A stretch of DNA of 18,487 bases from contig JAIRNQ010000135.1 in the NCBI GenBank assembly GCA_031257955.1, positions 1 to 18,487 on the forward strand, in the 5' to 3' direction. This document shows positions 6,719 to 14,723 of this stretch, piece after piece; within the stretch, counting starts at the first letter, position 1; every line of letters begins with the position of its first letter. The stretch comes from Deltaproteobacteria bacterium. Lineage in GTDB: Bacteria > Desulfobacterota > Desulfarculia > Adiutricales > Adiutricaceae. Under the pieces are notes generated by a model. That model was given only the letters and a program-made list of their open reading frames with translations, was not told the DNA's origin and made no database searches. The position numbers and the translations under genes are program-made.

Positions 6719-9013
6719 ATGTATTATTTTAATATAATTAAAACAATGATGACATTCATATTTTATTTCTTGGTACTTTCCCTAGTTTTATCATTCTGGG
6801 GACGTCATATATTGAGATTACTTAAGATTGAATCAAAAAATAATCAATCTCCTATGCTTCAATTAATGGCTGGAATATCGTTACTTCTATTTATAACTCA
6901 TGCTTTATATGTTTATGATATCGGATTTATATTTTTTCTTTGGGGATATTTAATAATAGGCCTATTAGGTTTATTTAGCGAATTTTATCTGAAAAAAATA
7001 CGACCTTGGGTAGCGTTAGGCTCTAAAATGGCTACCGTTAAAGCAGGTTTATCAAGTCGGGATACTTGGATGGCCTGCGCGATTGTCTCACTGAGCATGG
7101 CCATGATCTACTCGGCAATTTGGCCTTCCGGTCGCATGGAAGGCTGGGTGAACACCGGAGCGGATTTTTACTACTGGATCTTCATGGCCACGAAGCAATT
7201 GGGACTTATCGATCCAGACAACTCACGGATTTTTGGCATTTTTCCCTTCTTTGAATTTGATGGCCTCGGCACCCAAGTACTTCTCTCTTTTATCTCCATG
7301 GCCAGGGCCCAACTACCTTACGAAGCCGCGCCAGCCATAGTTGTGACTTTACTCGTTTGGTTTGGGACGGCCGTGTATGAACTCGTAAGGCAAGTATTCA
7401 AACTGAGCTTTTTTCAGACCGTATTTATATGTGTAGCACTTTGCTTCAGTAGCCTACTAAATTATATCTCTATATTTGGTATGTTCGGACATTTATTTGC
7501 TCTTACAATATTTATAGTGTCTTTAACTCAAATATTTTCAAATGATACATTTATACATAGCTATAAACTCTATGTAAAAAAATTATTCTTTCCTTTATTT
7601 GCTCTATTTTTATCTTATCAAGCAGGATATGTTCTATATTCATCTTATATAATTTTATCTCTTTTTTTGTTAACCTTTTTTTCATCAAATATATCCCTAC
7701 TAAAAAAAAGCCTTAAAAGCCTAGGATTAGCGTTAGGTACAATTTTTTTAGTTTCCTTAGTCTGCGCCATACTAATGCCCGGGCTCGCTCATCACCTGTT
7801 AGAACGAAACGTCCAAATCACGCATCAACAAGCCGGCTGGCCTATCCCCTTAATTAACCCACTATTATTCTCCGGACTTCCCTTTTTCTTGTCTCCAGAA
7901 CAATTTCATTACACACAAGTTGCTCCAGTATCAATATATACTTATTGCCCTTTTATTCTCATAATTTTAGTTCTCACATATATATGTTATCGATCTAAAA
8001 CTAAATTTTGTACTTATAATAATATAATATTTAATAATATTTTAGTTTTAGTTTCGATTTATATAATTTCAATTCTATTTTATTTATCTATTTTTTTAAT
8101 TTTTGGTAATATATATCGAATTTGGAAATATTCAGCTTATACAATACTTCCTTTATCTTTTTTAAATCTTTCATTACTCTTATTTTTAATCTCTAATTTA
8201 AAGAAAAATAAAATATTACTTTTTAAAAATATTTTACCAGTAGTATTAATTATATTTTATGCATCTAAAATATTTAACTATAATTATATAATTTCTATAG
8301 CACCAAATTATTTTAAAATTCAACCAAATTATTTTCTATTATCTGCTATTTATGATTTAAAAAGACAATATAATAAATATAATTTTATTTTTAATTTTAG
8401 CGATTACAGTTTAATATTTATCAGTTCAATGGCTTTATCTAAATCAAGTAATAATTTATATTTTTATCCTGGAATATATTTTATATATTCATCATTATCT
8501 CATATAAATAAAATAAATACTAATTCATTATTTATTTCTAATGTCAACTATCCTGATCTTATCAATGGTATAAATTTTCCCTATAAACAAACTTTTCTTC
8601 CATTTAATATTTATAATTATTCTTCAATACTTGATAAAGGATATGTACAAATAACATCCAATAGGAATATTTTTCTTTGGAAGATAACTAATTATCCAGT
8701 TAACTATAAATTTATAGTTCCATCTAAAATAATTAATAAAGATATAATTTTTTCCCTTACTTTAAACCCAGAACACAAATTAGATCCTATGTGTAACGAG
8801 TTGGAATTTGGGTTATATGATGATAATAGAGAAATCATCTGGACTAAAAAGAATATCAATGACTTAAACGGTCTAAACTTTCTTATCCCCGCCGCTTCCA
8901 GCGCGACCGGACGACTGGACATTTTTACCCGAGTCCCGTTTAGGAAAGGACAGCCATGTGTTTTGTATCTAAATAAAGTTGATTTATCTACAGCAGATAC
9001 CCCCGCTTTATAG
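6719..9013 (+). CDS. AT-rich polytopic membrane protein, paralogue 1 (possible GT-C-like glycosyltransferase)
   Basis: I do not recognise the family. The 764-aa protein has roughly a dozen hydrophobic segments between residues 8 and 520, then a mostly soluble C-terminus. The long loop after the fourth segment carries WPSGRMEGWVNTGADFYYW (135-153), with E141 and D149, then FDGLGTQVLLSF. An acidic residue in an early outward loop is typical of GT-C glycosyltransferases, hence the tentative call. Another conserved block is FGNIYRIWKYSAYTILPLSF (462-481). The C-terminal domain (about 640-764) has C692 and C747, also present in the paralogue, suggesting a disulfide outside the cytoplasm. Base composition is very AT-rich except for islands near 7050-7400, 7765-7890 and 8870-8945. 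There is no clear ribosome site. Paralogue 2 follows after 86 bp. Confidence 0.85.
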   Translation: MYYFNIIKTMMTFIFYFLVLSLVLSFWGRHILRLLKIESKNNQSPMLQLMAGISLLLFITHALYVYDIGFIFFLWGYLIIGLLGLFSEFYLKKIRPWVALGSKMATVKAGLSSRDTWMACAIVSLSMAMIYSAIWPSGRMEGWVNTGADFYYWIFMATKQLGLIDPDNSRIFGIFPFFEFDGLGTQVLLSFISMARAQLPYEAAPAIVVTLLVWFGTAVYELVRQVFKLSFFQTVFICVALCFSSLLNYISIFGMFGHLFALTIFIVSLTQIFSNDTFIHSYKLYVKKLFFPLFALFLSYQAGYVLYSSYIILSLFLLTFFSSNISLLKKSLKSLGLALGTIFLVSLVCAILMPGLAHHLLERNVQITHQQAGWPIPLINPLLFSGLPFFLSPEQFHYTQVAPVSIYTYCPFILIILVLTYICYRSKTKFCTYNNIIFNNILVLVSIYIISILFYLSIFLIFGNIYRIWKYSAYTILPLSFLNLSLLLFLISNLKKNKILLFKNILPVVLIIFYASKIFNYNYIISIAPNYFKIQPNYFLLSAIYDLKRQYNKYNFIFNFSDYSLIFISSMALSKSSNNLYFYPGIYFIYSSLSHINKINTNSLFISNVNYPDLINGINFPYKQTFLPFNIYNYSSILDKGYVQITSNRNIFLWKITNYPVNYKFIVPSKIINKDIIFSLTLNPEHKLDPMCNELEFGLYDDNREIIWTKKNINDLNGLNFLIPAASSATGRLDIFTRVPFRKGQPCVLYLNKVDLSTADTPAL

Positions 9014-9099
9014 GTTATAAAATGCTTTTTTCTATACTACTGTAGCTTTTTTGATAATTTTTAAAAAATAGCTTTTGTATCGATATAAAAGGTAAAATA

Positions 9100-11412
9100 A
9101 TGTATTTATATAATATAATTATTTCGTCATTATATTTCACTCTATATTATATGATATCTGCCATAATTTTATCATTTTGGGGCCGCCATGTTCTACGGTT
9201 ATTTAGAATAGAAATAAATAAAAATCGTCAAATTATGCTAGAAATATTAGCTGGGATCGCTCTAATACTATTTATAGCTAATACTACACATCTTTATTTT
9301 CCTAATCTAACAAATTTATTTTTCATATACTTATTTTTTGGCTTGCTGGGTGCCATAATAGAATTTTATTTTACGCACGTTCTAGCTTGGCGAAAATTAA
9401 CACTAAAATGGCCGCCAGTTTGGGCTGGGCTAACTAATAGGGACACATGGCTACCTATCGTTATTGTCTCCCTTATCATCAGCGCCATCCATTCGGCCAT
9501 GTGGCCTTCCGGAACCTTGGAAGGCGTTATCAATAACGGAGCGGATTTTTCATTTTGGTTGTTCATGGCGGAGTACCAATTAGGATTAATCGACATAACC
9601 AACCCGCAATTAATCTCATTTACGCAGTTTCAATTGGACGCCCCCGGCGTCCAAATGCTAATCGCCCTTATGTCGCTATCCCGGGCGGAGCTGCCTTTTG
9701 AAGCCGCGCCGGCCTTGATAGTCATTTTTTTGTCCTGGTTTGGTGCCTCCGTATACCACTTGGTACGGCAAGTATTCAAATTTAGTTTTTTTCAAGCGTT
9801 ATTCGTAAGTCAAGCTCTTTGTCTAAGTAGTTTTCTAAATTACATCGCTATGATGGGAATGTTACCACATTTATTCTCGTTAACTGTATTTATAGTTATT
9901 TTAACCCAAGTGTTCAAAGATCAAAACGATAAAAATATCATACCAAATTATACTAAACTTATATTTTTCCCATTATTTCTACTATTTATTGCATATCAAG
10001 CTACATATATCTTATTTGCTTCGTATACAATAATGTCAATTTTTATTTTTGCATTCCTTTCATTACATTTGCAATATCATAAAAGAATTTTGAAATGTTT
10101 ATACCTAAGCGTCTGTCCAGTTCTGCTGGTCACAATTCTTAGCGGTCTACTGGCCCCTGGCCTAGCCGCTCACGTTTTCCTCCGTAGCGGCGAAGCGTTA
10201 AGGCAAGTACCCGGTTGGTCTCTTCCTTCCATTAGTCCATTATTATTTACCGGCATCCCGTTATTTCTTTCAACCAAACAATATATACCTGACGGTCCTG
10301 ATATTGGAAATTTTTTCAAGTATTATTTACTCTTAATATTTCTGTTGATTTTAATCACAGTTGCAATTTATTATTACGCTAAGTATAAATTACAAACTAT
10401 AAATAATGTTTATAATATCATGACAATAGTTAGCATATTTATAATATCATTAATTTTTTATATATCAATTCAATCTCTATTTGGCAATATATATAGAATT
10501 TGGAAATATTCTGCATACACTATATTGCCATTATCCTTTATACCTTTATCAGTATTACTATATTTTATTATTCAAATTACTAAATTTAAATTACTAAAAC
10601 TTACAAATATTATTTTAATTTTACTTATTATATTTTATTCTGCTCATATATCTAATAAAAACTATTTCCAAGGCTTAAAACACGACTATTATTTTTCCTT
10701 ATCTAGAAATTTCTTTCTTTCTTCCCTAAGCAATTTAACTAAAAAATATAATAATTCTACTTTTTTATTTAATTTTAGTGAGCCAAGTTTAATATTTTTA
10801 TCTGCTATGATCTTATCAAAAACAACAAATAAATTATATTATTATCCAGCTCTTTATTTTTTTGCAATTAAACCATACTTAATAAAAAATTTTTCAGAAA
10901 ATACTGTTTTTATCACTAATACTAATTATAAAAATATCCTAAATTCAACTAGGTTTTCTGAATATTTTCCAATTGAGCCACTTCATATCTATGATTATAA
11001 TGCAATAAAAGATAAAGGGTATGTTGAAATTTCTTCTAATATTACCCCTTTTCTATTTTATATTTCAAATTATCCAGTTCATTATAGCTTTATAGTGCCC
11101 TCTAAATTGGTTAACCGTAATCTCGTTTTTGCCATTGCCTTAACCCCGGAACAAAACCTATCTCCCGCTTGCAAACTGATTGAATTCGGCCTGCACGGGG
11201 AAGACGGCCAGATTGTTTGGCACCCAAAAAGCGTCAACGATCTCACTTTCCCCATCCCTGCCAATTTGACCGTGGATGGCCGGCTTGAGGTCTTTACTAA
11301 AATGACCTTCGTTAAAGGCGAAAAGTGTCAAATAAACATTTACGGCGTTAATTTAAAATTGGCCCCCGCGGATAACCCGGATGTTACGGATAAACTCACG
11401 GACCCTTCTTGA
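9100..11412 (+). CDS. AT-rich polytopic membrane protein, paralogue 2 (possible GT-C-like glycosyltransferase)
   Basis: A 770-aa paralogue of the preceding protein, collinear over its whole length, so the pair arose by tandem duplication. Shared features: ILSFWGRH near the N-terminus (24-30), an early loop WPSGTLEGVINNGADFSFW with E141 and D149 at the same positions, EAAPALIV and YHLVRQVF, a block identical over 20 residues (461-480), and C-terminal cysteines C691 and C743. The C-terminus is 6 residues longer and hydrophilic. AAGG lies 8 bp before ATG 9100, a better ribosome site than paralogue 1 has. GC-rich islands (about 9400-9775, 10110-10265, 11095-11412) fall at nearly the same protein positions as in paralogue 1. 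With rfbD nearby, a role in surface glycan assembly is conceivable but unproven. Confidence 0.85.
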   Translation: MYLYNIIISSLYFTLYYMISAIILSFWGRHVLRLFRIEINKNRQIMLEILAGIALILFIANTTHLYFPNLTNLFFIYLFFGLLGAIIEFYFTHVLAWRKLTLKWPPVWAGLTNRDTWLPIVIVSLIISAIHSAMWPSGTLEGVINNGADFSFWLFMAEYQLGLIDITNPQLISFTQFQLDAPGVQMLIALMSLSRAELPFEAAPALIVIFLSWFGASVYHLVRQVFKFSFFQALFVSQALCLSSFLNYIAMMGMLPHLFSLTVFIVILTQVFKDQNDKNIIPNYTKLIFFPLFLLFIAYQATYILFASYTIMSIFIFAFLSLHLQYHKRILKCLYLSVCPVLLVTILSGLLAPGLAAHVFLRSGEALRQVPGWSLPSISPLLFTGIPLFLSTKQYIPDGPDIGNFFKYYLLLIFLLILITVAIYYYAKYKLQTINNVYNIMTIVSIFIISLIFYISIQSLFGNIYRIWKYSAYTILPLSFIPLSVLLYFIIQITKFKLLKLTNIILILLIIFYSAHISNKNYFQGLKHDYYFSLSRNFFLSSLSNLTKKYNNSTFLFNFSEPSLIFLSAMILSKTTNKLYYYPALYFFAIKPYLIKNFSENTVFITNTNYKNILNSTRFSEYFPIEPLHIYDYNAIKDKGYVEISSNITPFLFYISNYPVHYSFIVPSKLVNRNLVFAIALTPEQNLSPACKLIEFGLHGEDGQIVWHPKSVNDLTFPIPANLTVDGRLEVFTKMTFVKGEKCQINIYGVNLKLAPADNPDVTDKLTDPS

Positions 11413-11561
11413 GCGCCCACCTTTAAAGCACATCTTAAAAGCCCTTTTTGGGCACCCGCATTTAAGACCCATCTTGAGTACCATGCTTGAAGTTCTATCA
11501 GAGAGTCCATTTTTAGGCGAGCGTCAGCGTCAGTTTATTACCCTTAATTACGACAAGTTAC

Positions 11562-11600
11562 AAAAAAACGGCCCGTTTATCTCAGAAATAACGCGGGCCG
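11562..11600 (-). terminator. Rho-independent terminator of the regulator operon
   Basis: Read on the minus strand: CGGCCCG, an 18-base loop, CGGGCCG, then seven T residues. On the plus strand this is seven A (11562-11568), CGGCCCG (11569-11575) and CGGGCCG (11594-11600). It lies 37 bp beyond the stop of the response regulator, exactly where its operon should end. Confidence 0.85.
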
Positions 11601-11636
11601 GGTTCGCTAAATTATCGCTGTCGATTTTTGGTCCAC

Positions 11637-13175
11637 TTAGCCGCTGGCGGCGCTCATCAAAGGTTCGACCTCACCACCGGTCCGGTATTCGGCCAGTTTA
11701 TTTCTAAGGGTTCTCACGCTTATGCCCAAAAGCTTGGCGGCGTGGGTTCGGTTGCCGCTGGTCTCGTGAAGGGCCTTACCGATGAGGCAGCGTTCCATCT
11801 CCTCGATGGTCATCAGGGGTACCGATCCAACCGCGGCCTCGTTCTCGAAGATGCCGGGCAACTCTTGAACTTCCCCGGTCCGGCCAACCTGGGCGGCCTG
11901 ACCGACTTGGCTGGCCCGATAAGGATTGGCGAACTGGGGGACCTTTCCTTCCTTGGCCTTTTCCGCCTTTCCTTCGGCCAGGCTTATGGCGTTTCTCTCC
12001 AGGGCGACCATAAATCCAGCCTCGTCCATGAATATATCATGGGCTTCAAGTAAATCCCCCCTGGACATCAACACCGCCCTGGCAATGGTATTTTCCAATT
12101 CCCTTATGTTGCCTGGCCAGTCGTGGGCCATCAGAATTTTCAGGGCACCCTCGGTCAGCCCCCCAACGCCTTTATTGTTGGCGGCAGCGTATTTATCGAT
12201 GAAATGCTTGGCCAGAACCTCGATGTCTTCGGCCCTCTCCCTGAGGGAGGGGATATAAAATGGCATCACGTTTAGACGGTAATAAAGATCCGCCCGAAAA
12301 CGGCCCTCATCAACCCAGTTCTTAAGCTTTCGGTTGGTGGTGGCGATAACCCTGACATCAATCTTATGTGGCCCCTTGCCGCCAACCGGATCAATCTCAC
12401 CTTCCTGCAAAGCTCGAAGCAACTTGGCCTGGAGGGAAACGTCCATTTCGCTGATTTCGTCTAGCAGTATGGTCCCGCCGTGGGCCAAATCGAATTTTCC
12501 CGGTTTTTTGGCCAAGGCCCAGGTAAAGGCGCCTTTCTCATGACCGAACAGTTCACTTTCCAGTAAACTTTCCGGAAGCCCGGCACAGTTAACGGCCACG
12601 AACGGCCCATCGGCCCGACTGGAGTTGCGGTGGATAAAACGGGCCAACAGTTCCTTGCCCGTGCCGCTTTCGCCTTGGAGAAGGACGGTAGCCGACGAAT
12701 TGCCCAAACTCATGGCCAGCCCCAGCAGCCTTTCCATTAAAGGGCTTTTAGCCACAATGGGCCTGTCGTTGGTGTCTTCGGCTTTCTGTATGCCCTGGGC
12801 GGACTCGTCGTCGTCTCCAAATGCCCTTTTTACGGCTTCCTCAACCGCCTCGGCCGGGAAAGGCTTCATTAGATAGTCTTGGGCCCCCTCCCTCATAACC
12901 GAGATGGCTTCCTCAACCCCACCGCCCGAGGACATGCCGATTATCGGCAGATCCGGCCGGAGTTTTTTGGTTTCCTTAATGAGCGACAAGCCGTCGAGTT
13001 TGGCCAGCTTGGTATCGACCATTAGCAGATCGAACTTTTGCTCCTGGAACTTATTCAAGGCTTCCTGGCCGTCCTCGGCCAGTTCCACCCCATGGCCCAA
13101 CCGGGTCAGGGCGGTAAACAAAGCCATCCTAAAGTGTCTTTCGCCTTCCGCGACCAATATATACCTGACCCTCAT
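11637..13175 (-). CDS. Sigma-54-dependent response regulator, FlrC/FlbD-like, with GAFTWA variant
   Basis: A 512-aa NtrC-family protein: receiver (1-120), AAA+ domain (about 140-375) and Fis-type helix-turn-helix (about 455-500, AKLLGISVRTLRNKL). The receiver keeps the phospho-Asp D54, S82 and K104, but the acidic pocket reads AEGE (9-12), with Gly where a metal-binding Asp is usual. The AAA+ domain has Walker A GESGTGKE (168-175), Walker B GGTILLDE (233-240), GRFRADLYYRL with the arginine-finger region, and WPGNIREL. The sigma-54-contacting loop reads GAFTWA (215-220) rather than GAFTGA. Residues 400-455 are a low-complexity linker. The start is ATG 13175, preceded by GAGGTGG. A flagellar role is inferred from the kinase-like gene upstream in the operon and divergent flgF with its sigma-54 promoter. 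Confidence 0.93.
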   Translation of the reverse strand: MRVRYILVAEGERHFRMALFTALTRLGHGVELAEDGQEALNKFQEQKFDLLMVDTKLAKLDGLSLIKETKKLRPDLPIIGMSSGGGVEEAISVMREGAQDYLMKPFPAEAVEEAVKRAFGDDDESAQGIQKAEDTNDRPIVAKSPLMERLLGLAMSLGNSSATVLLQGESGTGKELLARFIHRNSSRADGPFVAVNCAGLPESLLESELFGHEKGAFTWALAKKPGKFDLAHGGTILLDEISEMDVSLQAKLLRALQEGEIDPVGGKGPHKIDVRVIATTNRKLKNWVDEGRFRADLYYRLNVMPFYIPSLRERAEDIEVLAKHFIDKYAAANNKGVGGLTEGALKILMAHDWPGNIRELENTIARAVLMSRGDLLEAHDIFMDEAGFMVALERNAISLAEGKAEKAKEGKVPQFANPYRASQVGQAAQVGRTGEVQELPGIFENEAAVGSVPLMTIEEMERCLIGKALHETSGNRTHAAKLLGISVRTLRNKLAEYRTGGEVEPLMSAASG

Positions 13176-13211
13176 AGGCCACCTCTCCGATAATCAAAAA
13201 TTATCCCTTAT

Positions 13212-13569
13212 CCATTACCCTTGGTTTAAGCCCGTTCCCTGGTCCCACGCCTTTTCGGACTTGGTCCCAACCCTGGCCGGTTTCCCATACCCTCAGTTTA
13301 GGCCCACACCCTGAGCCAAGCACTTTTCGGGCTTGGTCCCAACCCTGGCCGGCTTCCCATACCCTCAGTTTAGGCCCACACCCTGAGCCAAGCACTTTTC
13401 GGGCTTGGTCCCGACTCTGGCCGGCTTCCCATACCCTCAGTTTAAGCCCACACCCCGAGCCAAGCACTTTTTGGGCTTGGTCCCGACTCTGGCCGGCTTC
13501 CCATACCCTCAGTTTAAGCCCACTCCCCGAGCCAAGCACTTTTCGGGCTTGGTCCCGACTCTGGCCGGC
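13212..13569. repeat. 72-bp tandem repeat array, about five copies
   Basis: The word CTTGGTCCC recurs at 13260, 13332, 13404, 13476 and 13548, exactly 72 bp apart. Four complete units are nearly identical. A more diverged partial unit lies at the left (from about 13212) and a partial one at the right (to about 13569). Each unit can form a hairpin, CCAAGC / GCTTGG around a 9-base loop, and holds GCCAAGCACTT (13315, 13387, 13459, 13531). The array fills the space between kinase-like gene and regulator and encodes the last residues of the kinase-like gene. The 333 bp from 13176 to 13508 hold nothing else but the regulator's ribosome site. There are no unique spacers, so it is not CRISPR. Confidence 0.95.
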
Positions 13570-14645
13570 AGACTGGGCATACGAACCACAATCCGGGCCC
13601 CGGCCGTGAGTTCGGAGCCCACGGACACGCTTCCGTCATGGGCCTCTATGATCCGCCTGGTGACCGGAAGGCCCAAACCCAGCGACTTGCCTTTGGTGGT
13701 GTAAAAGGGGTTAAACACTTCCCTGGCCAAATCGTAGTCAATACCCGGTCCGGTGTCCGTTACGACCACCTCGGATTCGAGATTGGCGTCTTGGTTCATC
13801 CTAACCGTCAATCGTCCACCGGTCACCATAGCTTCCACGGCGTTTAAAAAAAGGTTCATGTATATTTGAACCAAAAGGCGCCGATCGCCCAAAACGTAAA
13901 TGGGCTTTTGGTCAAACCAGACCCGCACGTGTTTGGCCTTAAATATATCGTCCATGTTGCCAAGGGCTTCGTCTATAACGTCTATCAAGTTTAAGGTTTC
14001 AAGATCCAACTTAACGTCCCTGGACATGGATTCAATGCCGGTTAGATATTCATTGACATCCTTTAAGCTTTTCCTTATTTCATTTATCAAGCTTTTGAGA
14101 CTATGATCGCCATCGCCGCTAACCTCTTCATCCAAAATCGAAGCGTAGAGTTCTATACCGGCCAACGGTCCCATGACTTTTTGGCTTACTTCGCCAGCCA
14201 TGGCCACGCTGCGATCCAAGCCGTCACCGTTCAAGGCCTGGGCCGGCCAATATTGCCACTCTTTCATTCCCGTGGCCATCAAAAGTCTACCGTAACCTTT
14301 GAAAGGCATGGCCTCAACCGTAAAAGTGTAGGCACCGTCAGGAGTTTGGAGCGAAACCGACCGAAGCTTTTCGGCACCGGGGTCCAATTCCCCTCGGGGC
14401 AAATCGCCGGGCATTAAGGGTTCAAGGTAAGGTGGGATCCTGGAACCGACCATGCCACCCAGATCGAGCAGTTTGGCGGCCTGGGAATTGCACATTATAA
14501 GTTTGCCGCCTTCGCCCATGACCAGAACCGGATAGCGAAGGCCATCGAACAAGGTCAGCCAAAAGTCGGCCGGCCATTCCACCGTCTGCCAAAGGCCTGG
14601 ATTTATGTTTTGTTCCAACCCAAAGTCACCGTTTAAATATCGCAT
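13509..14645 (-). CDS. FlrB/NtrB-like sensor kinase homologue lacking the phospho-accepting histidine
   Basis: A 378-aa cytoplasmic protein with no membrane segment. A PAS-like domain spans about 28-125 (FDGLRYPVLVMGEGGKLIMCNSQAAKLL), the dimerisation helix about 145-215, and the HATPase domain about 220-360. ATP-binding motifs are present: N box YMNLFLNAVEAM (262-273), DTGPGID (297-303), FNPFYTTKGKSLGLGLP (311-327). The H box reads MAGEVSQKVMGPLAGIEL, where relatives have a pattern like MAxxxAHExxNPLxxIEL; Q155 (codon CAA at 14183-14181) replaces His, K replaces Glu and G replaces Asn. The last 18 or so residues are encoded by the 72-bp repeat. Start chosen at ATG 14645, with GGAGG 7 bp upstream; the upstream in-frame ATG 14723 precedes the sigma-54 promoter. 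It lies upstream of the regulator in one operon. Confidence 0.9.
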   Translation of the reverse strand: MRYLNGDFGLEQNINPGLWQTVEWPADFWLTLFDGLRYPVLVMGEGGKLIMCNSQAAKLLDLGGMVGSRIPPYLEPLMPGDLPRGELDPGAEKLRSVSLQTPDGAYTFTVEAMPFKGYGRLLMATGMKEWQYWPAQALNGDGLDRSVAMAGEVSQKVMGPLAGIELYASILDEEVSGDGDHSLKSLINEIRKSLKDVNEYLTGIESMSRDVKLDLETLNLIDVIDEALGNMDDIFKAKHVRVWFDQKPIYVLGDRRLLVQIYMNLFLNAVEAMVTGGRLTVRMNQDANLESEVVVTDTGPGIDYDLAREVFNPFYTTKGKSLGLGLPVTRRIIEAHDGSVSVGSELTAGARIVVRMPSLPARVGTKPEKCLARGVGLN

Positions 14646-14692
14646 TTCAATTCCTCCAAATATCGGGGGGTTCTTCACCCGACTTGGGTATA

Positions 14693-14709
14693 AGCAAACG
14701 GTGGGCCAA
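14693..14709 (-). promoter_or_regulatory. Sigma-54 promoter for the kinase-regulator operon
   Basis: On the minus strand, TTGGCCCACCGTTTGCT has GG and GC separated by exactly 10 bases, and matches the TTGGCACG-N4-TTGCW consensus well. Predicted transcription start is near 14682, giving a leader of about 37 nt to ATG 14645. It implies that the operon is itself driven by a sigma-54 activator, possibly its own product. Confidence 0.75.
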
Positions 14710-14723
14710 TTTATTTTATGCAT

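Noticed and set aside
11434..11466. Terminator for the AT-rich membrane gene pair (GCCC-TTTTT-GGGC with outer CTTAAA/TTTAAG)
   Set aside because: The inner stem has only 4 bp, there is a 7-base bulge and no trailing T-run; too weak to call.
11381..11707. 108-codon plus-strand frame between the membrane protein and the regulator
   Set aside because: It overlaps the ends of both neighbours and the terminator, has no ribosome site and no recognisable motif.
13212..13569. CRISPR array
   Set aside because: Units are contiguous 72-bp tandem copies without unique spacers, and no cas genes are present.
14646..14723. Longer kinase start at ATG 14723
   Set aside because: It lies upstream of the sigma-54 promoter at 14693-14709, while ATG 14645 has a strong GGAGG at 7 bp.
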